In this document: positions 8,632 to 18,107 of the stretch, piece after piece | Layout of the letters: each line of letters starts with the position of its first letter | How positions within the stretch are numbered: position 1 is the first letter of the stretch | Assembly (NCBI RefSeq): GCF_003019675.1 | Contig: NZ_CP028105.1 | Coordinates: 3,116,282-3,180,281 of the forward strand | DNA length: 64,000 bases | Source of the DNA: Fusobacterium ulcerans | GTDB taxonomy: Bacteria; Fusobacteriota; Fusobacteriia; Fusobacteriales; Fusobacteriaceae | Direction of reading: 5' to 3' | Made by a program: the position numbers and the translations under genes | Notes under the pieces: model-generated | Told to the model about the DNA's origin: nothing | Database searches by the model: none | The model's input: only the letters and a program-made list of their open reading frames with translations

Positions 8632-9590
8632 TGTTTAAATTTGCAGCACCATACTTCCTTATTCTGATACCTGTTGTCCTTTTTCTTTTTCTGATGAAAA
8701 GAAAGAAGCAAGGTATTGAAGTTCCCGGAATAGAACCTATCAAAAACTTTAAATTAAAAACAAAAAAATATCTTATTGGAAAATATCTTATTCTTCTTTC
8801 ATTGATATTGATGATAGTTGCTCTGGCAAGACCTCAGCTGTTATCAGAAAATAGAATTGTAAAGAAAGATGGAATTGATATTGCAATATCTTTGGACCTT
8901 TCACAATCTATGCTCCAAGAGGATTTTACTCCAAACCGTCTGGAAAAAGCTAAAGAGGTTCTCAGTGAATTTATAGATAAAAGAACTGATGACAGACTTG
9001 CCCTTATTGTTTTTGGTGGGGATGCCTATACAAAAGTTCCTCTTACATTTGATCATAATGTAATAAAGGAAATGACAGGAAAGCTTACTGTTGATGATAT
9101 AACAAGCAATACAAGAACTGCTATTGGTATGGGAATCGGAGTGGCCCTAAACAGATTAAAAGATTCTGAAGCTAAATCTAAGGTCATAATACTTTTGACA
9201 GATGGAGAAAACAACTCAGGAGAAATGAGCCCCTCTGCTGCTGCTGATATAGCTAAGGAACTTGGTATAAAAATATACACAATCGGTATTGGAGCAAAGG
9301 AAATAAAAGTTCCTTCATTCTTTGGATACACAACAGTTAAAAATACAGAACTTGATGAAAATATGCTGAAAAGTATAGCTGAAACTACTGGAGGAGAATA
9401 TTTCAGAGCCAGTGACAGCAAAGAGTTTAAAGAAATTTTTAATAAAATAGATGCCTTGGAAAAAACACAGATAGATGGAAGATCATTCTATGATAAACAT
9501 GAGCTCTTTGAAAATTTATTAAAACTTTCTCTAATACTTTTAGTTTTAGGAATATTTTTTGAGTATGTTTTTTACATCAGAATACCATAA
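8631..9590 (+). CDS. batA: VWA-domain membrane protein BatA
   Basis: This 319-residue protein has two N-terminal membrane helices, a von Willebrand factor A domain and a C-terminal helix. The metal-ion-dependent adhesion site DLSQS lies near residue 90, with the supporting threonine region and LLTDGENNSG further on. The topology (helix pair, VWA, terminal helix) is that of BatA. With its neighbour it should form a membrane VWA complex acted on by MoxR. An AAAGGAGG site precedes the ATG, which overlaps the previous stop by one base. Confidence 0.9.
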   Translation: MFKFAAPYFLILIPVVLFLFLMKRKKQGIEVPGIEPIKNFKLKTKKYLIGKYLILLSLILMIVALARPQLLSENRIVKKDGIDIAISLDLSQSMLQEDFTPNRLEKAKEVLSEFIDKRTDDRLALIVFGGDAYTKVPLTFDHNVIKEMTGKLTVDDITSNTRTAIGMGIGVALNRLKDSEAKSKVIILLTDGENNSGEMSPSAAADIAKELGIKIYTIGIGAKEIKVPSFFGYTTVKNTELDENMLKSIAETTGGEYFRASDSKEFKEIFNKIDALEKTQIDGRSFYDKHELFENLLKLSLILLVLGIFFEYVFYIRIP

Positions 9591-9605
9591 TAAGAGGTGA
9601 ATAAC

Positions 9606-10574
9606 TTGGAATTTGGAAATATAAAGTACACAGTATATATAATAGTTCCTGCTCTCATCCTCTTCTTTATGATAATTGGTATGAGTAAAAGAAACAGGAT
9701 ACTTGATATACTTAAACTAAAAAAATATAATTTTGTACAGATAATTAAAACTATCCTTATGACTTTAGGTGCATTTATGGTAGTTATAGCTCTCCTTTCT
9801 CCTCAAGAACTTCTGAATGAAGATACTGTTGAGGTAAAAGGATTGAATATATACGCCCTTATTGATACTTCTAGGTCTATGATGACAGAGGATGTTTATC
9901 CTAACAGGCTGGAGGCAGCAAAGAGAACTCTGGAAAATCTTCTTCAAGGTTTGAAAGGGGACAGAATTGGATTTATTCCTTTTTCTGACAGTGCATATAT
10001 ACAGATGCCTCTTACTGATGATTATTCCATTGGTAAAAACTACATCAATGCTCTGGACACTAATTTGATCTCTGGAGGAGGGACAGAACTTTATCAGGCT
10101 CTGGAACTTGCAGAGAAATCATTTAAAGAAATCAATAGTGACAACAAAACTATTATTGTCCTATCAGATGGGGGAGATTTTGATGATAAGTCTCTGAAAT
10201 TTGTAAAAGATAATAAGATGAATGTTTTTTCAATAGGTATTGGTACTGATGAAGGAACTATAATTCCAGAATATGTCAATGGAAAAAAAGTCGGTTTCAT
10301 AAAAGACCAAAAAGGATCAGCTGTTATAAGCAAACTTAATTCTGATTTCTTAAAAAAACTTTCTTCAGAAAGTAATGGAAAATACTATGAAGTAAATAAT
10401 CTGAAGGATGATACATCTAATTTCTTTAGAGATACTGCTAATCTGGAAAGAAAAAATCAAAGAAATGAAAGCATGAAAGTGTATAAAAAATACTTTCAAA
10501 TACCTTTAGGTATTGGAATACTTCTTATTCTTCTTGGTTATTTCATAAAAGGAGGGGCAAAAGATGAAAAATAG
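9606..10574 (+). CDS. batB: VWA-domain membrane protein BatB
   Basis: This is a second VWA protein, 322 residues from the start chosen here, with the MIDAS motif DTSRS near residue 85, an LSDGGDFDD stretch and a C-terminal membrane helix. It is a diverged paralog of the upstream BatA-like protein. I prefer the TTG at 9606 because AAGAGGTGA (9592-9600) stands 5-6 nt before it; the upstream GTG at 9597 lies inside that site. The stop overlaps the next gene by 11 bp. BatA and BatB are thought to form a heteromeric complex; the target of the complex is unknown. Confidence 0.88.
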   Translation: MEFGNIKYTVYIIVPALILFFMIIGMSKRNRILDILKLKKYNFVQIIKTILMTLGAFMVVIALLSPQELLNEDTVEVKGLNIYALIDTSRSMMTEDVYPNRLEAAKRTLENLLQGLKGDRIGFIPFSDSAYIQMPLTDDYSIGKNYINALDTNLISGGGTELYQALELAEKSFKEINSDNKTIIVLSDGGDFDDKSLKFVKDNKMNVFSIGIGTDEGTIIPEYVNGKKVGFIKDQKGSAVISKLNSDFLKKLSSESNGKYYEVNNLKDDTSNFFRDTANLERKNQRNESMKVYKKYFQIPLGIGILLILLGYFIKGGAKDEK

Positions 10575-11640
10575 AATAATATGCCTTGTTATCCTTATAC
10601 TTTCGCTTGTTGCCTTTGCTGCTTCCTTTAACAGCACACAGGCTTATTATCACAACAGCAGAGGAAACTCTTTCTTTAAAGAGAAAAAATTTGATGAAGC
10701 TCGTGATGAATATAATAAATCTTTAAAAATAAAAGAAAGTAATGAAGTTAGAAATAATATCATAAAATCACTTTATGAAGAAAAAAAGTATAAAGAGATT
10801 ACTGAAACTCCAAGTACAGAATATTTTATCAGAGGAAACTCATATGCTTTCCTTGGAGATGAAGCGGTACAACAAAATCCTGAAGAAGCTATAAAAAATT
10901 ACAAAGCTGCTCTTGAAGAATACAAGCTTGCTATGAAAACTTCTAGTGATATTAATATTAAAAAGAACTATGAGATAGTTTTGAAGAAGATAGAAGATTT
11001 AAATAATCAAAATCAACAAAACCAAGACAATCAAAAAGATAAGCAAGATCAAAACAAAGATCAAGATAATAAACAAGATCAACAAAACAAGGAAAATCAG
11101 CAAAATCAAGATAAGCAAAATGATAAGCAAGATCAAAATAAAGATCAAGATAACAAACAGGATCAACAGAACAATCAAAATCAACAAAATCAAGATAAGC
11201 AAGACCAGAACAAAGATCAAGATAACAAACAGGATCAACAGAACAATCAAAATCAGCAGAATCAAGATAAGCAAGACCAGAACAAAGATCAGGATAATAA
11301 ACAGGATCAACAGAACAATCAAAATCAGCAGAATCAAGATAAGCAAAATGATAAACAAGACCAGAACAAAGATCAGGATAATAAACAGGATCAGCAAAAC
11401 AATCAAAATCAACAGAATCAAGATAAACAAAATGGTAAGCAAGATCAAAACAAAGATCAGAATGATAAACAGAATAGTATTCCTCAAGGTGAGGTACAGC
11501 CTATAGACTCTAAAGATGATGTAAGAGAAGGAGAAGTCAGAGCTATTTTAAAAAGATTGGAAGGTAACGAGAAACAATCTTTTAAAAATAATGAAAGAGT
11601 CATAAATATAGATACTGGAAATTCAAATAATAGATGGTAG
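10564..11640 (+). CDS. batC: BatC-like TPR protein with long Q/N/D/K repeat region
   Basis: The 358 residues comprise a signal peptide (residues 1-20), a TPR-like helical region (about 25-150: RGNSFFKEKKFDEARDEYNKSL), a low-complexity repeat of only Q, N, D and K with a rare E or G (about 150-305), and a short conserved tail (RAILKRLEGNEKQS). TPR plus tail matches BatC, the periplasmic partner of BatA/BatB. The repeat is built from 24-residue units, some with a 4-residue NDKQ or NGKQ addition, and is far longer than in typical BatC. It is probably a disordered hydrophilic linker whose length may vary by slippage. It overlaps batB by 11 bp. Confidence 0.85.
   Translation: MKNRIICLVILILSLVAFAASFNSTQAYYHNSRGNSFFKEKKFDEARDEYNKSLKIKESNEVRNNIIKSLYEEKKYKEITETPSTEYFIRGNSYAFLGDEAVQQNPEEAIKNYKAALEEYKLAMKTSSDINIKKNYEIVLKKIEDLNNQNQQNQDNQKDKQDQNKDQDNKQDQQNKENQQNQDKQNDKQDQNKDQDNKQDQQNNQNQQNQDKQDQNKDQDNKQDQQNNQNQQNQDKQDQNKDQDNKQDQQNNQNQQNQDKQNDKQDQNKDQDNKQDQQNNQNQQNQDKQNGKQDQNKDQNDKQNSIPQGEVQPIDSKDDVREGEVRAILKRLEGNEKQSFKNNERVINIDTGNSNNRW
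11047..11475 (+). repeat. in-frame tandem repeat in batC, 72/84-bp units
   Basis: Units start at 11047 (84 bp), 11131 (72), 11203 (72), 11275 (84) and 11359 (84), with a partial sixth from 11443. Each encodes a 24-residue module starting DQNKDQDNKQDQQN; the 84-bp units add four residues. A shorter, looser version precedes the array from about 11005. Neighbouring units are nearly identical in DNA, so the array has probably expanded or contracted recently. Its antisense frame is open by composition only. Confidence 0.93.
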
Positions 11641-11649
11641 AGGTGAAAA

Positions 11650-13284
11650 ATGAAAAAACTTTTTAATTTACTGCTGTTTTTATTTATCAGCAGTTTTACA
11701 TTCTCTGAAATAATCTTAGATGTCAACAACAGTGATCCATCTATAAATGAACCTATATCTCTACAGGTAAAATTTTTAGACAGTGACAAAAAAGATTATA
11801 CAATAGATGGAATAGAAAATTTTAAGATAGCTTCCAAAGGAAGTCAATCAAGCTATTCCATAGTAAATGGAAAATCTACAAGTTCAAAATCAGATATATA
11901 TACTCTTATTCCTCTTAAAGAAGGAAACTTTACTTTAAAGGTGAATGGAAAAAAAGAAACATCAAATTCTATAAATATAAATGTTGCTAAAGAAGCAAAA
12001 GTCAATGTTGAAGGAAAAATGACTCTTCAGGATAACTTAAAAGAAAAAAATACTTTTTACTTTGGACAAAAAATTCCATTTGAAGAAAAATTATTAACAA
12101 CTGTTCCTTTAAGAAATTTGCAATATATAGACAGACCAAACTTTGGTGATCTTTCTGTAAAAGATATAACTCCTGTAAATAACAGAGGTGGGTATACTGA
12201 GAAATATTTCACTGATGAAAATGGGAGAAGAGGATTAGAAGTAATTCTTTATCAAGGTATACTGCAAGCTAATTCTTCTGGAAATAAATCAATAAAAGGA
12301 GGATATGCTGCTGTAACAGAAAGTGGTCCTAATGACAGCTTTGTATTTGGAAATACTTCTACCCCAGTATATTTAGGTTCTAAAGAGATGGAACTTACTA
12401 TTCTTCCTCTTCCATCTGGTAAACCTGCTGGTTTTCAAGATGTTGTAGGAGAATTAAAGGGAGACTATTCTTGGAATAATGATAAAGTAAAATTTGGAGA
12501 ATCTGTGGTTCTTACTTTAAAACTTTCTGGAGATGTTAATTTAGATATGCTTGAAAAAGTAGTTTCTAATAATATTCCAGACTTTAATGTTTTTGAAAGT
12601 TCTAAAGAGAGCGGAGAAAAAATTGTAAATGGACAGTACTATACTGAAAAAACTTTTGATATAGCTTTTATTCCAAAAGTAACTGGGAAGGTAACTATTC
12701 CTGCTGTTAATATTCCATATTTCGATACAGCAGAGAAGAAATACAAAGAATTTGAAGTCCCTGCAAAAGTAATAGAAGTAACAGGCACAGCTAATGGTGC
12801 AGTTATTCCACCAGCAATGACTACTGCTGCTCCACCTGTAAATAATACCACTGCTGCTGTAACTGCTCCTTCTACACCAGCAGAAAAAATAGCAATCTCT
12901 TCTATTCCAGACTCACAGATAGAAGAAATTAATAAGGCCGATAACAGACTCATGATAGGAGTAATAATTCTTGCATTATTAGAGGCTGGTATTATTATAT
13001 TCCTTATCTTAGATAGAAAAATATTAAAAAGTTCTTTTAATCCTAAGTTAAAACAAATGAAAAAAGCAAAAGATGACAAGGAGTTTTATAGTCTTTATTG
13101 TGAACTTATGAAAGAAAAATTTGATTTCAGTCCAAAAGCTCACTTAGAAGATAAGCTGGTAAAAAATGGAGCCAGTGAAAAAATTATTGAATTGAATAGA
13201 GATATAGAAAAGAAAATCTATGCTCTTGAATCATTAGATAGAAACGAAATATTAAAAACGCTTAAAAAGGAGTTAAAAGGATGA
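11650..13284 (+). CDS. batD: BatD oxygen-tolerance family protein
   Basis: This 544-residue protein has a signal peptide (residues 1-19), several periplasmic beta-sandwich domains, a membrane helix around 436-458 and a cytoplasmic helical tail. The BatD pattern is visible in the sequence after the signal (ILDVNNSDPSINEPISLQV), in FGQKIPFEEKLLT-type sequence and in GDVNLDMLEKV/DFNVFES. An Ala/Pro/Thr-rich linker precedes the helix. BatD is the large membrane-anchored periplasmic component of the Bat system. The ATG follows AGAGGTG 9 bp after batC, and the stop overlaps the next small gene by 4 bp. Confidence 0.9.
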   Translation: MKKLFNLLLFLFISSFTFSEIILDVNNSDPSINEPISLQVKFLDSDKKDYTIDGIENFKIASKGSQSSYSIVNGKSTSSKSDIYTLIPLKEGNFTLKVNGKKETSNSININVAKEAKVNVEGKMTLQDNLKEKNTFYFGQKIPFEEKLLTTVPLRNLQYIDRPNFGDLSVKDITPVNNRGGYTEKYFTDENGRRGLEVILYQGILQANSSGNKSIKGGYAAVTESGPNDSFVFGNTSTPVYLGSKEMELTILPLPSGKPAGFQDVVGELKGDYSWNNDKVKFGESVVLTLKLSGDVNLDMLEKVVSNNIPDFNVFESSKESGEKIVNGQYYTEKTFDIAFIPKVTGKVTIPAVNIPYFDTAEKKYKEFEVPAKVIEVTGTANGAVIPPAMTTAAPPVNNTTAAVTAPSTPAEKIAISSIPDSQIEEINKADNRLMIGVIILALLEAGIIIFLILDRKILKSSFNPKLKQMKKAKDDKEFYSLYCELMKEKFDFSPKAHLEDKLVKNGASEKIIELNRDIEKKIYALESLDRNEILKTLKKELKG

Positions 13285-13472
13285 GACACAATTATCTTAC
13301 AATGGATATAAATATTGCTTACAGTATGCTGAATATGAAGTTAAGGGATTTTTATTCATCTATTGATGCTCTGTGTGAAGATGAGGAAGTGGATAAAGAA
13401 GCTCTTATCGCACGCTTTAAAGATAATGGATTTATTTATAATAATTCTATAAATCAATTTACAAGTATATAA
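13281..13472 (+). CDS. DUF4250 small protein
   Basis: This 63-residue protein has the DUF4250 pattern: a start like NYLTMDINIAYSMLNMKLRD, then YSSIDALCEDEEVDKEAL and a C-terminal GFIYNNSINQF. The function is unknown. Its ATG overlaps the batD stop by 4 bp and a terminator follows, so it is the last gene of the Bat transcript. It has no signal peptide or membrane segment and may be a cytoplasmic accessory protein or a co-transcribed passenger. Confidence 0.8.
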   Translation: MRHNYLTMDINIAYSMLNMKLRDFYSSIDALCEDEEVDKEALIARFKDNGFIYNNSINQFTSI

Positions 13473-13476
13473 ACCA

Positions 13477-13508
13477 AAAGAGGATAGCAGGGTGCTGTCC
13501 TCTTTTTT
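13477..13508. terminator. terminator between Bat operon and GGDEF gene
   Basis: GAGGATAGCA pairs with TGCTGTCCTC (one G-U pair) around a GGG loop (13490-13492), flanked by A and T runs. It sits between convergent genes and probably serves both. Confidence 0.9.
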
Positions 13509-14778
13509 AATCCATTGCTTTATCATCATAGAAATAAAAATGGTTCTTTCCATTTTTCTTAGCTATATACAATCCTCTGTCAGCACGTTCTACAGCTGTT
13601 AAATACTCATCATCACTCTTTGCAAAACAAGCTCCTCCTATAGAAACTGTGACATTATAGTTTTTTCCATCCACCACATATTCTATATCTTCCAGCCTTT
13701 TTAAAAGTTCATTTCCAAATTGATTTATATCAATGTATGGAGAAATAGGACATATAAGTAAAAACTCATCTCCCCCTGTTCTAAACAGCATATCCTGACT
13801 TGATATACTGTTTTTTATTCCTTCCACTATTTTTTTTAATATATTATCTCCTAAATAATGACCATAAGTATCGTTTATCTTTTTAAAATTATCCACATCA
13901 ATTACGAGAATCAATGGAGATTTTCTGTTTATTTTATATCTTTCAAAAAGATCATTCATGTACTTTTCCATTCCTCTTCTGTTATGAGCCTCTGTAAGTA
14001 CATCTATTTCCGTTTCTTCTTTTACCTTTTTAGATATTTTTTGATTATATATTGTCAACATGCTGAATACTGCAAAGAAAAATAGAGATAAGGCAATAAG
14101 CATTTTAAAAGTCAGGTCCATATAAAAACTTTTATTTATATCATCTACTATAGCAGTATATTCATCTATCTCTTTTAGCGGACATCCCATTGAAATTATC
14201 CAGTTATAGTCCTTATACAGCTTTGCAAAAACAATTTTTTCAGATACTATTTCGCTTTTCAGTTCTTTAAAATAATATTTGTAGAAAAATTCTCCTTTGC
14301 TGTTTATTCCATTCAATTCTATCTGATTCATTTTATTTCCATTGGAATCTAATATATTTGTAGATAACGATATATCTTTTCCACTAATAAGATTATCAGG
14401 ATGGACATGCTGAAGAGCATAATTTTCTCCCCCATTATAATTTAGTATTTCTTTTATTCCAATATATTGTCCACTGGCAAATTTTATCTGATGAATTTCA
14501 TTTTTTATTTTTTCTTTAACTGTTTCTTTCATTTCTACTTTGGAAATATCTGAAGTTATTTTAACCTCTTCTTCTATTTCAACAATTCTCTCAATTATTT
14601 TATTTACATTTTCTTTAAGAAAGTCTTGCTTTCTCTCTAAATATATTATTCTGCTGTTGCTATGATTAACATTCATAACTATTCTTATAGAATTATACAG
14701 AAACAAAGATATGGAAATAAATATAAATACGAAAATAAATATTACAAATCTCTTATACTGTGCAAGAAGCTTTTCCAT
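13507..14778 (-). CDS. diguanylate cyclase with periplasmic Cache sensor domain
   Basis: The 423 residues comprise an N-terminal membrane helix (about 10-30), a periplasmic Cache-like domain (HPDNLISGKDIS, FFYKYYFKE, YNWIISMGCPL), a second helix near 225-245 and a GGDEF domain with intact GGDEF (RTGGDEFLL). It should make cyclic di-GMP in response to a small extracellular ligand. The position normally occupied by Arg of the RxxD inhibitory site reads S-S-Q-D, so product inhibition may be absent. I start at the ATG at 14778, which has AAAAGGGGAAAG before it; a longer frame upstream lacks such a site. Confidence 0.9.
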   Translation of the reverse strand: MEKLLAQYKRFVIFIFVFIFISISLFLYNSIRIVMNVNHSNSRIIYLERKQDFLKENVNKIIERIVEIEEEVKITSDISKVEMKETVKEKIKNEIHQIKFASGQYIGIKEILNYNGGENYALQHVHPDNLISGKDISLSTNILDSNGNKMNQIELNGINSKGEFFYKYYFKELKSEIVSEKIVFAKLYKDYNWIISMGCPLKEIDEYTAIVDDINKSFYMDLTFKMLIALSLFFFAVFSMLTIYNQKISKKVKEETEIDVLTEAHNRRGMEKYMNDLFERYKINRKSPLILVIDVDNFKKINDTYGHYLGDNILKKIVEGIKNSISSQDMLFRTGGDEFLLICPISPYIDINQFGNELLKRLEDIEYVVDGKNYNVTVSIGGACFAKSDDEYLTAVERADRGLYIAKKNGKNHFYFYDDKAMD

Positions 14779-14950
14779 ACTTTCCCCTTTTCTAAAATTT
14801 TTAATCTGATTATCTCTTCCGCCCAAAGTTATTTAACGTCTTTAATACGTACTACTTAATTGTAGTATTTAATATAAGATTAGTCAAGGATAAATTTAAA
14901 ATTTTAATGTTATTTTAAGAATTAATATCCTTTAAATATATAATATATCA

Positions 14951-14979
14951 TTGAATTTTTTATATTTTTCTGATATAAT
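14951..14979 (+). promoter_or_regulatory. promoter of codBA
   Basis: TTGAAT (14951-14956) and TATAAT (14974-14979) are exactly 17 bp apart, giving a leader of about 100 nt before codB. I found no recognisable purine or pyrimidine riboswitch core in that leader. Confidence 0.75.
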
Positions 14980-15087
14980 CCTACATTGAAATAAAGTTTA
15001 ATATTTGTATATATTTATTCTTTATCCCTTCTTAATTTTTAACTTTTATATAGTTTTTAACAAAATAATATATATGAGGAGCTGAAA

Positions 15088-16341
15088 ATGAGTAACTTAA
15101 ACAATCAAAAAAACATTGAAAAAGATTCTGAATATTCTCTTTCTGCTGTTCCATCTTCAAAAAAGACACAGGGGTTATGGGCAGCAATGGTGGTATTAGT
15201 AGGATTTACATTCTTTACTCCTAGTATGACTGCTGGAGGAAATCTTGGTATTGGTATGAATATGATGAACTTTTTCACTGCCATGATTATTGGAAATGCA
15301 TTTCTTGGGGTATACTGTGGAACTTTAGGGTATATTGGACAGAAAACCGGTCTCACTCTTGATCTTCTTGGACATCATTCTTTTGGTACAACTGGTTCTT
15401 TTTTATCTTCTGCACTTATTAGCTTTACACAAATAGGATGGTTTGGAGTAGGAGTTGCAATGTTTGCTATTCCTGTATCTGGACTTACTGGAATTCCTGT
15501 ATGGCTTCTTATTGTCATTACTGGTATTGTTATGACTCTTACTGCATATTATGGTATAAAAGCTCTTGCAGTATTAGGTTCTATAGCTGTTCCGCTAATT
15601 GCACTGCTTGGAGTTTTCTCATTAAATTGGGGAATAACAAAAGTTGGTGGATTTATGAATATTTTCCCTGAGAATCCTGCAACACCTTTGAGCCTTGCCA
15701 CTGGTATAGCTATCGTTGTTGGTTCTTTTATCTCAGGAGGTACTGCAACACCTAACTTTACACGTTTTTCAAAAAGTGCTAAAATAGCTGTTGTTGCAAC
15801 TGTAGTTGCTTTCTTTGTTGGAAATTCTATTATGATGATATTTGGTGCTGTTGGGGGAGCTGTTACTGGAGTTGCTGATATTTTTGATATCCTTATTCTT
15901 CAAGGGCTGGCTATTCCTGCGGTAATAACTTTGGGACTTAATATCTGGACTACTAACAACAATGCACTTTATACTGCTGGACTTGGAGTTTCAAATATAA
16001 CTAAAGTTCCAATGAAGCCAATGGTGCTTTTAGGGGGAGTAGTAGGAACTGTAACTGCTGTATGGCTGTATTATAATTTTGTTGGATTCCTTAATCTATT
16101 GAGTGGTATGATTCCACCAGTTGGAGCAGTTATTATTCTTCATTATTTCACTCATAAAGCTGAATATACAGATAAAAATTATAAATACAAAGACTTCAAC
16201 TTTGCTGGTATCTTAGCTGTTGTATGTGGAGCATTAATTGGAATATTTGTTCCTTGGGGAATAAAACCTTTAAACTCTCTTGTATCTTCTGGTATAATAT
16301 TTATAATCCTTGATAATATGCTTAATAAAAAAGAAAAGTAA
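15088..16341 (+). CDS. codB: cytosine permease, NCS1 family
   Basis: This 417-residue protein has about 12 membrane segments and the CodB-type N-terminus (EYSLSAVP, then GLWAAMVVLVGFTFF and the MTAGGNLGIG helix break). It is an NCS1 nucleobase symporter carrying cytosine across the inner membrane. The next gene on the same strand is a cytosine deaminase, which makes the cytosine assignment strong. A GAGGAG site precedes the ATG. The pair allows salvage of cytosine to uracil and ammonia. Confidence 0.93.
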   Translation: MSNLNNQKNIEKDSEYSLSAVPSSKKTQGLWAAMVVLVGFTFFTPSMTAGGNLGIGMNMMNFFTAMIIGNAFLGVYCGTLGYIGQKTGLTLDLLGHHSFGTTGSFLSSALISFTQIGWFGVGVAMFAIPVSGLTGIPVWLLIVITGIVMTLTAYYGIKALAVLGSIAVPLIALLGVFSLNWGITKVGGFMNIFPENPATPLSLATGIAIVVGSFISGGTATPNFTRFSKSAKIAVVATVVAFFVGNSIMMIFGAVGGAVTGVADIFDILILQGLAIPAVITLGLNIWTTNNNALYTAGLGVSNITKVPMKPMVLLGGVVGTVTAVWLYYNFVGFLNLLSGMIPPVGAVIILHYFTHKAEYTDKNYKYKDFNFAGILAVVCGALIGIFVPWGIKPLNSLVSSGIIFIILDNMLNKKEK

Positions 16342-16536
16342 TTAGCCGAATCAAATTCATCTATAACAATGTGAAAAGAAGTATAATAAATAATTTAGAA
16401 ATGCTTGAAGAAAATTGGGAAGAAAATTTTAATAGAGAAATGAAAAATAAAGAAAATGAAAGATAAAATTAAGATCTGTTAATTTGAGAGAAGTATTTCA
16501 ATTAACAGAAACTATTATTATACTAGGAGGTAATCA
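16342..16536 (+). other. codB-codA spacer
   Basis: This 195-bp spacer has no clear terminator, so codB and codA are probably co-transcribed. It contains an open frame of 31 codons from a GTG (16371-16466) without a good ribosome binding site, which I do not call a gene. AGGAGGT lies directly ahead of codA. Confidence 0.4.
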
Positions 16537-17772
16537 ATGCTTATCAAAAATATATTTATTGAAAATAGTAAAACTGCTTCTGATATCCGTGTAGAAGATG
16601 GAATATTCAAAACTATTGCTCCATCTCTTGAAGCCCTTCCAGGAGAAGAGGTCATAGACTGCACAGGTAAATCAGCCTTTCCTCCATTTATAGAAAGCCA
16701 TGTACATCTTGATACATGTCTTACAGCTGGAGATCCAGTATGGAATATGTCTGGAACTTTATTTGAAGGAATAGAATGCTGGTCTAAGAGAAAAGAGAAA
16801 CTGAGCAAAGAAGATGTAAAAGATCGTGCTCGTCGTGCTATAAAAATGCAGGCTTCAAATGGTATTCAACATGTACGTACTCATGTGGATGTTACAGATC
16901 CTACTCTTATTGCAATGGAAGGTATGCTGGAACTTAAAGAAGAACTTAAAGATTTTGTAAATCTGCAAATAGTTGCTTTCCCACAAGAAGGAATTCTTAG
17001 TTATCCAAATGGAAAACAGCTTCTTGAAAATGCTGTAAAAATGGGTGCTGATTGTGTAGGAGCTATTCCTCATTTTGAATTTACTCGTGAATATGCTGTT
17101 GAAAGTGTAAATTTTTGTATGGAACTTGCTGAAAAATATGGACGTCTAGTAGATGTACATTGTGATGAAATAGATGATGAGCAGTCAAAAGGACTGGAAG
17201 TATTAGCTTGCCGTGCTCTTGAAAGCGGTATGAAAGATATGGTAACTGCCAGCCATACTACTGCTATGCATAGCTACAACAATGCTTATTGCAGCAAATT
17301 ATTCCGTCTTTTAGGAATGAGTGATATTAACTTTGTGTGTAATCCTCTTGTTAATACTCATCTACAGGGTAGATTTGATACTTATCCAAAACGTCGTGGA
17401 GTTACTCGTGTGAAAGAACTTCTTGCCAACGGAAATAATGTTTCTATGGGACATGATGATATATTCGACCCTTGGTATCCTCTTGGAGATGGAAATATGA
17501 TGACTGTGGTACATATGGGGCTTCATGTGTGTCAAATGATGGGATATGAAGAAATTCTTAACAGCTACAAGCTTATTACTCATAATGCAGCTCGTACTCT
17601 TCACCTTGGAAGTTCTTATGGTATCAAGGAAGGAAATCCTGCCAGCTTTATAGTATTAAATAATGATAACTTCTATAATGTACTAAATAAACAAAGTGAA
17701 GTATTATACAGTTTCAATCGTGGAAGACTTATAGCTTCTGCTGTTCCTGCTGTTAAGAAAATATTATTCTAA
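16537..17772 (+). CDS. codA: cytosine deaminase
   Basis: This 411-residue amidohydrolase (E. coli CodA has 427) carries the metal ligands His55 and His57 (SHVHLDTC), [11 protein letters not shown] with the next His and the catalytic Glu, ASHTTAMHS, and [18 protein letters not shown] with the metal Asp. These segments are specific to bacterial cytosine deaminases rather than to other amidohydrolases. The product deaminates cytosine to uracil in the cytoplasm and pairs with the upstream permease. An AGGAGG site stands before the ATG. Confidence 0.95.
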   Translation: MLIKNIFIENSKTASDIRVEDGIFKTIAPSLEALPGEEVIDCTGKSAFPPFIESHVHLDTCLTAGDPVWNMSGTLFEGIECWSKRKEKLSKEDVKDRARRAIKMQASNGIQHVRTHVDVTDPTLIAMEGMLELKEELKDFVNLQIVAFPQEGILSYPNGKQLLENAVKMGADCVGAIPHFEFTREYAVESVNFCMELAEKYGRLVDVHCDEIDDEQSKGLEVLACRALESGMKDMVTASHTTAMHSYNNAYCSKLFRLLGMSDINFVCNPLVNTHLQGRFDTYPKRRGVTRVKELLANGNNVSMGHDDIFDPWYPLGDGNMMTVVHMGLHVCQMMGYEEILNSYKLITHNAARTLHLGSSYGIKEGNPASFIVLNNDNFYNVLNKQSEVLYSFNRGRLIASAVPAVKKILF

Positions 17773-17775
17773 AAT

Positions 17776-18107
17776 AAAATGAGGGTAACTACAATTAGAT
17801 TAAATTTTAGAAACTTGGATGACTAAAAAGCTAGATTAGATTTTAAGAATTTGGAAATTAGAAACATTTGTGTAATTAATGAAGTGAGTAAAACGTAAAA
17901 AACAGTATGTTTGAGCAAAGCGAGTTTCCAGTAATTAAGCAGTTAGAATTTTAACTGCTATAATTACTGAGATGCAACAGTGGAACTTAAGAACAAAATT
18001 AATAACAAATATTTCTACTGGAAAATTCTAAAATCATATGTCTATTTTTAAGTTGTCTAATTAAAAAGTCTAAAACTATATTTCTAATAAGAAGTTACCC
18101 TCATTTT
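17776..18107. terminator. long hairpin between convergent codA and GNAT genes
   Basis: AAAATGAGGGTAACT (17776-17790) is repeated perfectly inverted at 18093-18107 with A/T runs outside, making a bidirectional terminator stem. Its loop is about 300 bp, much longer than usual, and holds the 62-bp repeat at 17924-17985. Loop sequence near both arms is also weakly complementary. No gene is visible inside. Confidence 0.6.
17924..17985. repeat. 62-bp dispersed repeat, copy 1
   Basis: This stretch is identical over 62 bp to 38103-38164. It is itself structured: CAGTAATTA-AGCAGTTA pairs with TAACTGC-TATAATTACTG around GAATTT with one bulged base, and outer TTCCA and TGGAA are complementary. Both copies lie in the loop of a hairpin between convergent genes, which suggests a REP- or MITE-like element. 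Confidence 0.85.

Noticed and set aside
11047-11475. Possible CRISPR-like array
   Set aside because: The units are contiguous and in frame inside batC, with no unique spacers and no cas genes nearby.
10999-11487. 162-residue antisense reading frame made almost only of I, L, V and F
   Set aside because: It is the reverse complement of the batC Q/N/D/K repeat; its composition follows from that repeat and it has no ribosome binding site.
16371-16466. 31-codon frame between codB and codA
   Set aside because: GTG start without a ribosome binding site and highly skewed Glu/Asn/Lys composition; it may be only an untranslated spacer.
17773-18107. Small gene or IS remnant in the codA-GNAT gap
   Set aside because: No frame of useful length with a start and ribosome site; the stretch is better described as a hairpin plus the 62-bp repeat.
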